14,173 bases of DNA from CAYXVU01 sp964468725 (GCA_964468725.1 CAYXVU010000159.1:1-14173), one strand, 5' to 3'; shown: positions 1 to 7,232, counted from the first letter of the stretch. Numbers and translations are program-made. The notes: generated from the letters alone by a model not told the origin.

Positions 1-870
1 TGGATTGATGGCGAATTGAATGTTCGAGCCGCCGGTTTCGACGCCGACTTTGCGAATCACTTTGAGCGCCGCATCGCGCATCACCTGATACTCGCGGTCG
101 GTGAGCGTTTGCGACGGTGCGACGGTAATCGAATCGCCCGTGTGCACGCCCATCGGGTCGAAGTTTTCAATCGAACAGATGATGACGACGTTATCGGCGA
201 GGTCGCGCATCACTTCAAGCTCGTACTCTTTCCATCCGATGACGGATTGTTCGACCAACGTTTCATGCGTCGGCGAAGCGGCTAGCGCGCGGGCGATGAT
301 CTCTTCGTACTCTTCGGCGTTGTAAGCGATGCCGCCGCCTGTGCCGCCGAGCGTAAACGACGGGCGAATGATGGCCGGATAGCCGACGACTTCGATGAGC
401 GCGCGCGCGTCATCGAGCGACCGCACATAGCCGGAACGCGGCATGTCGAGCCCGATCTCTTCCATCGCCTCTTTGAAGAGCAAGCGGTCTTCGGCAACTT
501 TGATGGCTTGCAGTTTCGCGCCGATCAATTCGACACCGTACTCGGCAAGCGTGCCGTCTTCGGCAAGCGTGACGGCAAGATTGAGCGCCGTCTGTCCGCC
601 AACCGTTGGCAGCAATGCATCGGGGCGTTCGCGGGCGATGATGGCGCGGGCGACTTCGGGGGTGAGCGGCTCGACGTAGGTGCGGTCGGCAATCTCCGGG
701 TCGGTCATGATCGTTGCAGGGTTCGAGTTGACGAGGACGATCTCGAAGCCTTCGCTACGCAGCGCTTTGCAGGCTTGCGTGCCGGAGTAATCGAATTCGC
801 AGGCTTGGCCGATGACGATGGGGCCGGAGCCGAGGATGAGAATCTTTTTCAGGTCGGTTCGTTTTGGCAT
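1..870 (-). CDS. carB: Carbamoyl-phosphate synthase large subunit, N-terminal part (runs off left edge)
   Basis: Translating the minus strand from the ATG at 870 gives 290 uninterrupted codons that match the start of CarB. It begins MPKRTDLKKILILGSGPIVI, followed by the GQACEFDYSGTQACKALR nucleotide-binding region, LVNSNPATIMTDP, LLPTVGGQTALN, and further on GGTGGGIAYN, VIGWKEYELEVMRD, SIENFDPMGVHTGDSITVAP and ETGGSN. This is the carboxyphosphate-forming ATP-grasp half; the second ATP-grasp half and the allosteric domain lie outside the window. With the small subunit CarA, the enzyme makes cytoplasmic carbamoyl phosphate from glutamine-derived ammonia, bicarbonate and two ATP for pyrimidine and arginine synthesis. 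No carA lies immediately upstream; that place is taken by two zinc-ribbon membrane genes, the nearer ending 6 bp before this start. There is no clear Shine-Dalgarno sequence at 870, so translational coupling to the upstream gene is plausible. Confidence 0.97.
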   Translation of the reverse strand, partial: MPKRTDLKKILILGSGPIVIGQACEFDYSGTQACKALRSEGFEIVLVNSNPATIMTDPEIADRTYVEPLTPEVARAIIARERPDALLPTVGGQTALNLAVTLAEDGTLAEYGVELIGAKLQAIKVAEDRLLFKEAMEEIGLDMPRSGYVRSLDDARALIEVVGYPAIIRPSFTLGGTGGGIAYNAEEYEEIIARALAASPTHETLVEQSVIGWKEYELEVMRDLADNVVIICSIENFDPMGVHTGDSITVAPSQTLTDREYQVMRDAALKVIRKVGVETGGSNIQFAINP

Positions 871-876
871 GAGCGG

Positions 877-1440
877 TCAACTTGTCGGTTTCGATTGCTT
901 CTCCAACGCAGGAAGCGGGAGGCGGTTCTCCAGTTGTCGCGTGGTCTGTTCAGTGACGCTGGTCGGTTCCGTGATAGAGCCTGTGGTGTAGCGTTGAACG
1001 CGGATCGCTTCCGGGCTGGCGGGCAGACTCGCGCGCGCCGGTTGGCGTTTGAGCAAAGGGCGTTTTAACTCGTCGCAGCCGCGCGCTGTCAATTCGCTGC
1101 TCGAGTTCGCCCATTTCACTGTCCCCCAAATCAAAGCGATGAGTCCGAGCAACAGAAAGAAGGCCAGCATCGCCGTCAAAGGGAGATAATCTTCGGTGAT
1201 TCCCATAAACGAGGAGAGGGCAAGTTTGAAGGTCATTAAAATGCTCAGGACGAATCCCACGATGGACATCAACCGACCGCGATAAAAATCTTTCAAAAGT
1301 TTGACGATCCGTTCATCGGTCTGTGGCGGCAGGTCGAACTTTCCGCTGATCGCGTCGCTGACCATGGCCAAATTCGCGCCGCAGCGTGTGCAGTAGCGGA
1401 CTGCGTCCTGATTGGTCGTTCCACATTGCGGACAAAACAT
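877..1440 (-). CDS. Zinc-ribbon two-helix membrane protein (copy B, next to carB)
   Basis: A 187-residue protein of unknown function. The N-terminus is a zinc ribbon with two CxxC knuckles (C3, C6, C17, C20). A short linker leads to two predicted membrane helices at about 57-78 and 85-108, then a polar tail containing SVTEQTTRQLE (161-171) and a basic end. A strong AGGAGG lies 5 bases before the ATG at 1440, supporting that start. It is clearly a paralog of the gene at 1471-2010: both share the pattern CPQCG..NQ...(K/R).CTRCGANLA.VSDA..GK, the DER..KLLKD segment, two helices and the same C-terminal SVTE.TTRQLE motif. The 30-bp gap to that gene and the 6-bp gap to carB suggest one transcript. 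Zinc binding and membrane location are predictions from motifs. I do not recognise a characterised homolog, and no functional link to carbamoyl phosphate is visible. Confidence 0.85.
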   Translation of the reverse strand: MFCPQCGTTNQDAVRYCTRCGANLAMVSDAISGKFDLPPQTDERIVKLLKDFYRGRLMSIVGFVLSILMTFKLALSSFMGITEDYLPLTAMLAFFLLLGLIALIWGTVKWANSSSELTARGCDELKRPLLKRQPARASLPASPEAIRVQRYTTGSITEPTSVTEQTTRQLENRLPLPALEKQSKPTS

Positions 1441-1470
1441 CTCGCCCTCCTTTTTGCCCTGCCGCCCGTT

Positions 1471-2010
1471 TCAGCCGATCCCTTCCGGATCTTCCCGTTG
1501 CGCGGCGCGCCCCTCCAATTGCCGCGTCGTATGTTCGGTGACGCTGGCGGGAAAGTGTATCGGGTCGGTCGCATACTGGCCCTCTGCCCTTTCGACCGAC
1601 GGCAAGCGCTGTGCTTGCCCCGCCGGAAGCGTAGCGTTCGGCGGGGTATACTGATGCAGGAGTTTCAACTCCCCGCTCGCCGCCAGCCATTTGCCGAGTC
1701 CGCTCGCCAACGCCGAAATGCCCCAAAAGAATATCCAGCAGATGATAAAGAAGGCCGCGATGGGTTTGAGCCCCGCCAAAATGAGCAATGACCATAGAAC
1801 GGCACCTGCGGGCATTAGGATCGCGCCGGTGATGAAATCGCGCCGCCCTCGATTGTAGTCTTTGAGCAATTTCGAGACCCGTTCGTCTAGGATGACGCCG
1901 CTTGCCAGTTTGCCTGTGAGCGCGTCGGACACCACAGCCAGATTCGCACCGCAGCGTGTGCAGAACTTCACACCTTCCTGATTGAATGAGCCGCACTGCG
2001 GACAATACAT
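1471..2010 (-). CDS. Zinc-ribbon two-helix membrane protein (copy A)
   Basis: A 179-residue paralog of the next gene downstream, function unknown. It has a zinc ribbon at residues 3-20 (C3, C6, C17, C20), predicted membrane helices at about 59-79 and 83-107, and a proline-rich polar tail ending with SVTEHTTRQLE (156-166) and an acidic end. The ATG at 2010 is preceded by GAGGGA at 6 bases, a reasonable ribosome site. This is the first gene of the probable copy A - copy B - carB transcript. The helices and the middle of the tail have diverged much more from copy B than the zinc ribbon and the C-terminal motif, so those two ends are likely the functional parts. The upstream leader contains a short repeat family that could form alternative hairpins next to the ribosome site (see 2023-2101). 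A role as a membrane-anchored adaptor or regulator is possible but unproven. Confidence 0.85.
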   Translation of the reverse strand: MYCPQCGSFNQEGVKFCTRCGANLAVVSDALTGKLASGVILDERVSKLLKDYNRGRRDFITGAILMPAGAVLWSLLILAGLKPIAAFFIICWIFFWGISALASGLGKWLAASGELKLLHQYTPPNATLPAGQAQRLPSVERAEGQYATDPIHFPASVTEHTTRQLEGRAAQREDPEGIG

Positions 2011-2022
2011 ATCATTCCCTCA

Positions 2023-2101
2023 AAGCTGCGACTCGTGATGGGGCAGCTTCGGCTCTGATATTACAAAAGAGTGAGTGACCATGCTAGGCGCGAAAAGCTG
2101 C
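2023..2101 (-). promoter_or_regulatory. Three-copy AAGCTGC repeat in the zinc-ribbon/carB leader (possible alternative hairpins)
   Basis: AAGCTGC occurs at 2023-2029 and at 2095-2101 (within a 9-base direct repeat AAAGCTGCG), and its exact reverse complement GCAGCTT occurs at 2043-2049. Read as minus-strand RNA, the middle copy can pair either with the copy upstream (45-base loop) or with the copy downstream (13-base loop), which sits a few bases before the GAGGGA ribosome site of the gene starting at 2010. That is the geometry of a simple leader switch, but the stems are only 7 bp and the transcription start is unknown. The repeats could equally be a protein operator or chance. Confidence 0.3.
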
Positions 2102-2132
2102 GTAATTTTTCCCTTCAATTTTCGACGGCGAG

Positions 2133-2141
2133 TGCTAGAAT
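2133..2141 (+). promoter_or_regulatory. Candidate extended -10 promoter element
   Basis: TGCTAGAAT at 2133-2141 fits an extended -10 (TGn followed by TAGAAT, one mismatch to TATAAT). No good -35 is seen at the usual distance. Transcription would start near 2148 and give a leader of about 100 bases before the ATG at 2248. The rest of the 237-base space between the divergent genes (2011-2247) holds only the AAGCTGC repeats; I see no RNA gene in it. Confidence 0.35.
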
Positions 2142-2247
2142 AGCGGCGCACCCCACTTCAATCGGTTCTTCCCCCTGAAATTCGTCAGCAAGCTCAGCCC
2201 TTGAAAAGCCCCAACAGATTTCGCCCCGACAGGTGGGAGTCTTTCGC

Positions 2248-2487
2248 ATGTTCGGCATCAGTCACGCGATCTTTTCCATTAGGGAAATCAAAAGCGCCTA
2301 CCCGAATCAATGGGTGGCTCTGGCCGTTTCGGAAACCGACGCCGATGGTTTTGCGGTCTCCGGTGAAGTCATCGCCCACGAAGACGATGAGCGCTTCATC
2401 TGGTCAGCGGTCAAACTTGGCGATATGGAGAGGCCGGTTTACGTCTTTTATACCGGCAGTCGGAACCGTACGCCCGTCGCCGCCTGA
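2248..2487 (+). CDS. Small conserved-looking protein of unknown function (79 aa)
   Basis: A 79-residue soluble protein with no signal peptide or membrane helix. The ATG at 2248 is preferred over the in-frame GTG at 2233, because the ribosome-site-like AGGTGGGAG lies at 2231-2239, 8 bases before this ATG, and would overlap the GTG. The sequence has the pattern YPNQWVALAVSETDADGFAVS, then GEVIAHEDDERF and a C-terminal VYVFYTGSR. From memory this recalls a group of short bacterial proteins of the form 'dEWVLVe..k.d..g..l.GeViAHs.d.dev......YTG', related in style to DUF5678, often found near retropepsin-like proteases. No protease gene lies beside it here. It stands alone, divergent from the zinc-ribbon/carB genes and convergent with the PLP enzyme gene. 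Family placement is tentative; function is unknown. Confidence 0.7.
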   Translation: MFGISHAIFSIREIKSAYPNQWVALAVSETDADGFAVSGEVIAHEDDERFIWSAVKLGDMERPVYVFYTGSRNRTPVAA

Positions 2488-2584
2488 AGGCGAGCGCTGC
2501 AAGTGGCTATCGGTTGTGCATCCTGCGCCTTGATTCCGGCGCTTTCGCCTACGCCTTTCCAGCTTGGCATACGCGAAGATCGCC

Positions 2585-3541
2585 TTAGCGCATCTCGGTC
2601 AAAACCTCGCGCAACCATTCGAATGTCACATTGCGACCCGTAAGGATTGCCGCAATCTTTTGACCCTCAAATTGCCCTTCGCTAAGCGCCGCCACTGCGG
2701 CCGCCGCCGCTCCTTCGATCAGCACGTGTTCTTCGCGCGCCACCCGCGCCATTGCTTGTCGAATTGCCGCTTCGCTAACCAACGCCATACGGTCGAGCAG
2801 ATGTTGGATGATGGGAAAGGTGATCGAACCCGGCTCAACGTTACCTGCCAGCCCGTCGGCAATCGTCTCCGCTTCTTCGATCTGGGTCAACCGACCCGCT
2901 TCCAACGCTCTGGTCATCGAAGGCGAAGCCAGCGGTTCGACTCCATAGATTTTGATGCGCGGGTTGAGGGCTTTCGCGGCAATCGCAATGCCTGCCAGCA
3001 AACCGCCGCCGCCAACCGGAACCATCAACGCTTCAAGATCGGGAACCTGCGCCAACAACTCCAATGCGATGGTGCCCTGTCCGGCAATCACCTCTCGGTC
3101 ATTGTAAGGCGACACGAAACAGCGCTCTGTCTCGCCTTCCAGTAGACGTGCAGCCCTTTCGGCTTCATCGTAATTGATGCCGCGCTCAATCAAGGTCACC
3201 GGATAGCGACCGATAGCTTCCACTTTCGCGCGCGCTGCCGAGCGCGCAACGACGATGGTCGCGTCAACTCCTAAGGCGGCGGCGCAATGCGCGACGGCCA
3301 GTCCGTGATTGCCCGCTGAACAGGTGAGAATGCCGCGAGCGCGTTCTGCCGCGCTCAGAGTTGTCAGCTTCGCCGCCGCGCCGCGCAGTTTGAAAGAACC
3401 GGTCGTTTGCCAGCATTCCATCTTGAAAAAGATTTCTTTGCCGAGTTCGCGCGTCAACCCGCACGCTTCTTCGATTGGCGTCGGGCGCACCATCGGCGCG
3501 ATGCGCGCGGCGGCTTGTTTGATGTCGTTCAACGTGACCAT
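2585..3541 (-). CDS. Threonine dehydratase-like PLP enzyme (fold type II)
   Basis: A 318-residue cytoplasmic enzyme of the threonine/serine dehydratase family. The PLP lysine is K51 in TGSFKLRGA. The phosphate- and substrate-binding SAGNHG loop is at 75-80, the VSPYNDREVIAGQGTIALE region at 143-161, and the glycine-rich phosphate-cup loop PVGGGGLLAG at 175-184. It ends shortly after LTGRNV, without an ACT-type regulatory domain, so it resembles the short catabolic enzymes (TdcB-like) or serine racemases rather than long biosynthetic IlvA. The likely reaction is L-threonine to 2-oxobutyrate and ammonia, perhaps also L-serine to pyruvate. The asparagine usual two residues after KxE in KxENxQxTGSFK is replaced by the segment ECWQ (42-45), which may alter substrate preference; hydroxyaspartate dehydratase is another possibility. 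It starts 18 bp after the MBL-fold gene and is probably co-transcribed with it. Confidence 0.88.
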   Translation of the reverse strand: MVTLNDIKQAAARIAPMVRPTPIEEACGLTRELGKEIFFKMECWQTTGSFKLRGAAAKLTTLSAAERARGILTCSAGNHGLAVAHCAAALGVDATIVVARSAARAKVEAIGRYPVTLIERGINYDEAERAARLLEGETERCFVSPYNDREVIAGQGTIALELLAQVPDLEALMVPVGGGGLLAGIAIAAKALNPRIKIYGVEPLASPSMTRALEAGRLTQIEEAETIADGLAGNVEPGSITFPIIQHLLDRMALVSEAAIRQAMARVAREEHVLIEGAAAAAVAALSEGQFEGQKIAAILTGRNVTFEWLREVLTEMR

Positions 3542-3559
3542 CTCGATACCGCCCTTCGG

Positions 3560-4507
3560 TCAGTAGGTTGCCAGATCGCGGGCTGAAACCACTTTGCCGG
3601 GGTAGAACTGCTCCACCTCTTTCACCAAATCGTCATCGCTCGCGCCCCAATAGAGTTGGTGATAAAGAACTAGCAACTTGGGTTTGGCTTTTGCGGCAAT
3701 GTCGGCCAGTTCCCGCGTCGAAGTGTGAAAGTTGGAATGGTACTTCTGCCACACCGGCGGGCGCGTGACGAAGCCCTTTTCAGAGTAGACTTCATGAATC
3801 AGCAGGTCGCAGCCCATGCAGTTTTCGATGATCGTGGCGCTCGGCGTGCAGTCGCCGGAGATCACAATCGTGCGGTCGGCGGTTTCGAAACGATAACCGA
3901 ATGCCTCTTTCCATGATCCATGTTTGACCGGGAAGGCGGTGACGGTGACGTTTTGATCTTTGTAGACGATGCCCGCTTTGATTTCGTGAGCTTTGACTTT
4001 GTAGCCCTGCGGGTTGGCCGGTTCCAGACCGTTGAGGCGAACATCAATATCGTGTTGATAAGCCGCCAGAATGTGCGCCGCCATATCTTTGATGCCCTTC
4101 GGGCCGAACAATTGCAGCGGCGTGTCGCGCTCCAACACCCAAGGCGTGAAGATCAAATCGGCCAACCCGACCGTGTGATCGGAATGGAGATGGGTAGCGA
4201 AAGCGATGCGGAGATTCTTCACGTCCAATGCCCGGATACCGTTTTGAAAAGCGGCAGCGGCGCGCCTGACAACCCCCGGCCCGAAATCAACGAGGTAGGG
4301 GGTGTCGCCGATAACGATGGCGACCGATGGGCCGGAACGCTCTGGGTCGGCATTGGGCGTGCCGGTTCCGAGCATAACAACTTGTGTGCGGCTGGCCGAG
4401 GGAGTCTGTGTCGTAGCAGGTTGGCTGAGGGTGTGCGCGGTCGTTGTCAACGCCAGCGAAAATAAGAGTCCGACTGACAGCCAGCCGAACAGCGAACCAT
4501 TCTTCAT
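3560..4507 (-). CDS. Exported metallo-beta-lactamase-fold hydrolase (RNase Z/arylsulfatase-like)
   Basis: A 315-residue MBL-fold protein. The ATG at 4507 is chosen because GGAGGT lies 4 bases upstream and it opens directly into a signal peptide (MKNGSLFGWLSVGLLFSLAL..., about 1-25); an upstream in-frame start would bury that signal. The fold begins at TQVVMLGTGTPNADPERSGP (41-60). Metal ligands are visible as THLHSDH (105-111: H106, H108, D110, H111), H196 in VKHGSWKEAFGY, D219 in ISGDC, and H283 in LYHQLYW. This ligand set and the GTGTP opening match the RNase Z-like branch, which also contains exported arylsulfatase/phosphodiesterase-type enzymes. With a signal peptide, tRNA processing is unlikely, so it probably hydrolyses a small substrate in the periplasm. 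The substrate cannot be told. It lies 56 bp downstream of the unknown helical gene and 18 bp upstream of the PLP enzyme. Confidence 0.9.
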   Translation of the reverse strand: MKNGSLFGWLSVGLLFSLALTTTAHTLSQPATTQTPSASRTQVVMLGTGTPNADPERSGPSVAIVIGDTPYLVDFGPGVVRRAAAAFQNGIRALDVKNLRIAFATHLHSDHTVGLADLIFTPWVLERDTPLQLFGPKGIKDMAAHILAAYQHDIDVRLNGLEPANPQGYKVKAHEIKAGIVYKDQNVTVTAFPVKHGSWKEAFGYRFETADRTIVISGDCTPSATIIENCMGCDLLIHEVYSEKGFVTRPPVWQKYHSNFHTSTRELADIAAKAKPKLLVLYHQLYWGASDDDLVKEVEQFYPGKVVSARDLATY

Positions 4508-4563
4508 GCAGACCTCCGGTGAGTATTGCTTGAATGCGAGAGACATGAATCGTGACCAAGAGT

Positions 4564-5280
4564 CTAGCTGATGGGCGGCGCAAATCCCAACTCGGCAGCA
4601 AGGCGGGCGCGCAGGCGCGCGAAGTGTTCTTCGGGGAGTTGTTCGATGTCACTTTGTAGATGCGTCACCACACCCGCCAGTTCGCGCTCTTCTTGTGGTT
4701 CGAGATCGGCAAGCGCCTGCTCCACTTGCTCGCGTGAGGGTTTGCCCTTCGCGCTGAGGCGGCGTTGCAGCACGCTCACAGCACTTTTTAGCAAGCTGCG
4801 CGACTGTTTGAAGGATTCTTTGATGGTGCGTTCCAACAATCGCGTGTCTATCTGTTTGAGCACTGCTTCGATGCCCGCCTTGATCTGCGCGGCGCTGAGC
4901 GCCCCCTGCGGCGCGCACCAATTTTGTTCGAGCGCATAGTCAATGAGGTAGCCGAGATAATAAGTGCGGCTCGCTGTATCAACGGCGCGTTTCCATTCGA
5001 GGAAGTAAAAGGTCTTGCGAAAAATCTTCTTGAGCGGATAGACCGTCACTGCCGTCAGGCAACCGAGTAAGCAGCCGGTGTCTTCATCATCCGCAAGCGT
5101 CTTGGCATCCTGCGCGGTCAGGGTCTGTGCTCGCGCGGCGGCGAGTGCGCGCACCATGCGCCGCTTGAAATAGACTTTCGCCCAATCGTCAACGAACGGA
5201 ATGGGAATGAGCGGCGTCAATCCCGCGAGCACCGTGTGCAGAGACAGAGTCGGTTGATTCGTTCTGTTGGTTGTAGTCAT
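4564..5280 (-). CDS. Helical protein of unknown function with LIPIPFVDDW motif
   Basis: A 238-residue protein that I do not recognise with confidence. The ATG at 5280 is chosen over a TTG 30 bases upstream; a GGAG lies about 10 bases before it. Residues 17-33 form a conserved-looking hydrophobic patch, LAGLTPLIPIPFVDDW, followed by a basic stretch KVYFKRRMVRALAAAR. A GCLLGC segment (69-74) and a hydrophobic run to about 82 could touch a membrane, although no clear transmembrane helix is predicted. The second half (about 125-232) is charged and appears almost entirely helical, with many E, Q, R and L residues and an acidic cluster (EPQEERE). It sits between the exported alpha/beta hydrolase gene (39 bp upstream) and the MBL hydrolase gene on the same strand, so co-expression is likely. 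No enzymatic motif is evident. Confidence 0.75.
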   Translation of the reverse strand: MTTTNRTNQPTLSLHTVLAGLTPLIPIPFVDDWAKVYFKRRMVRALAAARAQTLTAQDAKTLADDEDTGCLLGCLTAVTVYPLKKIFRKTFYFLEWKRAVDTASRTYYLGYLIDYALEQNWCAPQGALSAAQIKAGIEAVLKQIDTRLLERTIKESFKQSRSLLKSAVSVLQRRLSAKGKPSREQVEQALADLEPQEERELAGVVTHLQSDIEQLPEEHFARLRARLAAELGFAPPIS

Positions 5281-5319
5281 TGCAACACCGCTCCGCCGAA
5301 GATCAGACAAAACTTTGCA

Positions 5320-6645
5320 CTACTTTTTCATCCAGTTGACGAGGTCGTCAATCACATAGGCAGCAACGTGTCCCGCAGTTTGATATTCGGCAGGCGCGCT
5401 TTTACCTTCGCCTTCTAAAAACAGGTGATTGAGTTTCGGATAGGATTTGAACTCGACGTTGGTTTTGCCCGCCAGCGCCTTCTGCCAATTCTGAAAATCG
5501 GCCATGGTGACTTGATAATCGCGCTCGCCTTGCAAAAAGAGCAATCGCTGTTTGAGCGATTTGGCGGCGTCGGGCGGGTAAGAATCGCGCAGATCGAGCC
5601 AGTACTTTGGATAGACGCCGAAGACATATTCCAACGACGACGCATCGGAGTCTTTGAGCGCCTTGACCTTTGCGACTTCGGCTTTGACCTCGTCGAACTT
5701 CTTCTGCTCTTCGTCCGACACCACGCCATCTAAAGAGAAGATGTAGGTAAGTTGTTCGATAATCATCTCTTCGAGTGGGCGCGTAGACCCGGCCATCGAA
5801 ACCAAACCGGCCAGCTCCGCATCGCGTGCGCCGATTCTCGGCAACAGCATGCCGCCAAGGCTATGGCCGATGACGAAGATTCTCTTCGCATCAATGCCGT
5901 CGGTCTTTCTGAGCAAGGCAACGGCTAAGAGGGCATCGTCCACTGTCTCTTCTTTGACGGTGAGCGGCTGTTTGAGCGCAATCATCTTTGCACCATGCTG
6001 GCGGGTACGTTTTTCGTAGCGCAAGACGGCGATGCCTTTCGATGCCAGCCCCCACGCCAAATCCCGGAAAGGCTTATTCGGGCCGACGGTTTCGTCCCGG
6101 TCATTCGGCCCCGACCCGTGTACCAGCACGACTGCCGGAACCGCGCTGTTACCAATGGGCACTGTCAGCGTTGCGGGCAACGCCCATTCATCCGCGCCGA
6201 CCGTTACGTCGCGTTCGGTAAACGCGGCTTTGTTGACATAAGCGGCGTCCGTCAGCTTTTGCGCGGGCGTAAAGAAGAGACCGGCAATCTGTTTGGCGCT
6301 GTCAAAGACAATGCGAATATCGAGCGCGGTTCTCTCGAATTCACAGGTGACGATGACAGCATCATAGGCTTGAATTTTTTCAATGCGAATGCCGGTCTGC
6401 TTTTTATACATGCCGACCTGCGCGATAACGGTTTTCCAAGTCTCTTCGACCTTCTCGGCAGGAAAGACCTTCTTCATTGTCGCGTCAAAGGTCTGCACCG
6501 AAGCGGCATAGTCGCCTTTGACCAGAAGGGCGAGGAAATCGGTCGCCGCCGTTTTCAGGGGGTCTTCCTGTGCCGAGGGATGGGCAAAGAGTTCGACACA
6601 ATTGAAAACGCAGAGAAAGAGGATGACAAGCATAGATAGTTTCAT
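5320..6645 (-). CDS. Exported DUF3887-alpha/beta hydrolase fusion
   Basis: A 441-residue secreted esterase/peptidase-like protein. Residues 1-25 look like a signal peptide. Residues about 28-130 form a DUF3887-like domain (DFLALLVKGDYAASVQTFDATMKK ... VEETWKTVIAQVG ... GLFFTP). The alpha/beta hydrolase domain follows: the oxyanion-region LVHGSGPNDRDE at 174-185, the nucleophile elbow GHSLGG with S262, D376 in GERDYQV as probable acid and H407 in KLNHLF as base. The triad is therefore complete. The family includes bacterial serine hydrolases whose DUF3887 domain precedes a dienelactone-hydrolase-like fold; the natural substrate is generally unknown. An AAGGA sequence about 10 bases upstream supports the ATG at 6645. 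Upstream, 93 bp separate it from the zinc-ribbon membrane gene on the same strand; I see no clear promoter or terminator in that gap. Confidence 0.92.
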   Translation of the reverse strand: MKLSMLVILFLCVFNCVELFAHPSAQEDPLKTAATDFLALLVKGDYAASVQTFDATMKKVFPAEKVEETWKTVIAQVGMYKKQTGIRIEKIQAYDAVIVTCEFERTALDIRIVFDSAKQIAGLFFTPAQKLTDAAYVNKAAFTERDVTVGADEWALPATLTVPIGNSAVPAVVLVHGSGPNDRDETVGPNKPFRDLAWGLASKGIAVLRYEKRTRQHGAKMIALKQPLTVKEETVDDALLAVALLRKTDGIDAKRIFVIGHSLGGMLLPRIGARDAELAGLVSMAGSTRPLEEMIIEQLTYIFSLDGVVSDEEQKKFDEVKAEVAKVKALKDSDASSLEYVFGVYPKYWLDLRDSYPPDAAKSLKQRLLFLQGERDYQVTMADFQNWQKALAGKTNVEFKSYPKLNHLFLEGEGKSAPAEYQTAGHVAAYVIDDLVNWMKK

Positions 6646-6738
6646 GGAATCGGAATCCTTTCTGTGAACTGAATGGACGCAGGCGAATGGCGATGGCGTC
6701 AGACGGGCGCTGAGACGGCCTACGCTAACCGCATCTGA

Positions 6739-7185
6739 CTAGGGCGTATTGATTTTTGATGCATCGCTCGCCGGTCTTTTCACAGGAAGCTGATCTCGAT
6801 GTTGAAAGCAATAACCGCCGCCGACAACTTTTCGGCGGCAGGGTCTGCCCGCTTTGGTGCGCGCGCCGCACAGAGTTGTCGCAGAGTCCGTTGCAGGCGC
6901 GGACTGTGCGTCGCTACCGGTCGCTGTTTGCGGATTCGCGCTCTGTGCGACAGGCGGGCGTTCGCCGAGCGGCGTGCCGATCAGATAGAAGGGCTGGTGC
7001 GCGGTCGTTTGCCGACCCCAGAAGAACCCCAGCAAAACGCACGCGAAAAATCCAGCAAAGATGAGAAGACGCGCAGGGCGAAAACGGGGCGCACAAATCA
7101 TACAATAAGTAGGCGCAGGCCATCGGCCTCTGCCCTTGACGCTGATCTTCTCTCCGCATTCCGAGCAAAATTTCGGCGCGCGCAT
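6739..7185 (-). CDS. Small membrane protein with N-terminal zinc ribbon and C-terminal CCCH motif
   Basis: A 148-residue protein with three parts. First, a zinc-ribbon-like N-terminus with CxxC pairs C7/C10 and C28/C31. Second, one predicted membrane helix at about 38-56, followed by a Q/A/T-rich low-complexity linker. Third, a C-terminal motif CGARTKAGRPCRRKVVGGGY then CFQH (C106-x9-C116-x9-C126-x2-H129), which probably binds a second zinc. From memory this last motif resembles the small DUF5763-type 'C..kTkkG..Ckrkv..g..YC..H' element found at the ends of unrelated bacterial proteins. The start at 7185 has GAGGTGA immediately upstream. Topology would place the two metal sites on opposite sides of the membrane if there is a single helix. 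The role is unknown; it is a distinct type from the two zinc-ribbon paralogs near carB, which lack this C-terminal motif. Confidence 0.82.
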   Translation of the reverse strand: MRAPKFCSECGEKISVKGRGRWPAPTYCMICAPRFRPARLLIFAGFFACVLLGFFWGRQTTAHQPFYLIGTPLGERPPVAQSANPQTATGSDAQSAPATDSATTLCGARTKAGRPCRRKVVGGGYCFQHRDQLPVKRPASDASKINTP

Positions 7186-7203
7186 CCGGTCACCTCAGCC
7201 AGC

Positions 7204-7232
7204 AGAATATCCGCGCCGTCAGATGAAAGCAA
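7204..7232 (-). promoter_or_regulatory. Candidate promoter of the gene starting at 7185
   Basis: On the minus strand TTGCTT (7232-7227) and TATTCT (7209-7204) are separated by exactly 17 bases. Each has two or three mismatches to the sigma-70 consensus. Transcription from about 7197 would leave a short leader carrying the GAGGTGA ribosome site before the ATG at 7185. It lies in the 107-bp divergent space shared with the IF-2B gene. Confidence 0.35.

Noticed and set aside
1313..2005. 230-codon open frame on the minus strand overlapping both zinc-ribbon genes
   Set aside because: The composition is Arg/Gly/His-rich with no domain, and it overlaps two genes with strong ribosome sites and clear paralogy.
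3264..3464. Small open frames opposite or within the PLP enzyme gene
   Set aside because: Arg/Ser-rich sequence in another frame of a gene with all family motifs; no independent support.
4508..4546. Thirteen-residue N-terminal extension of the MBL hydrolase
   Set aside because: The internal ATG at 4507 has GGAGGT upstream and starts the signal peptide.
6646..6738. Terminator or promoter in the gap before the alpha/beta hydrolase gene
   Set aside because: The CCGTCT repeats there do not form a good stem and no -10/-35 pair stands out.
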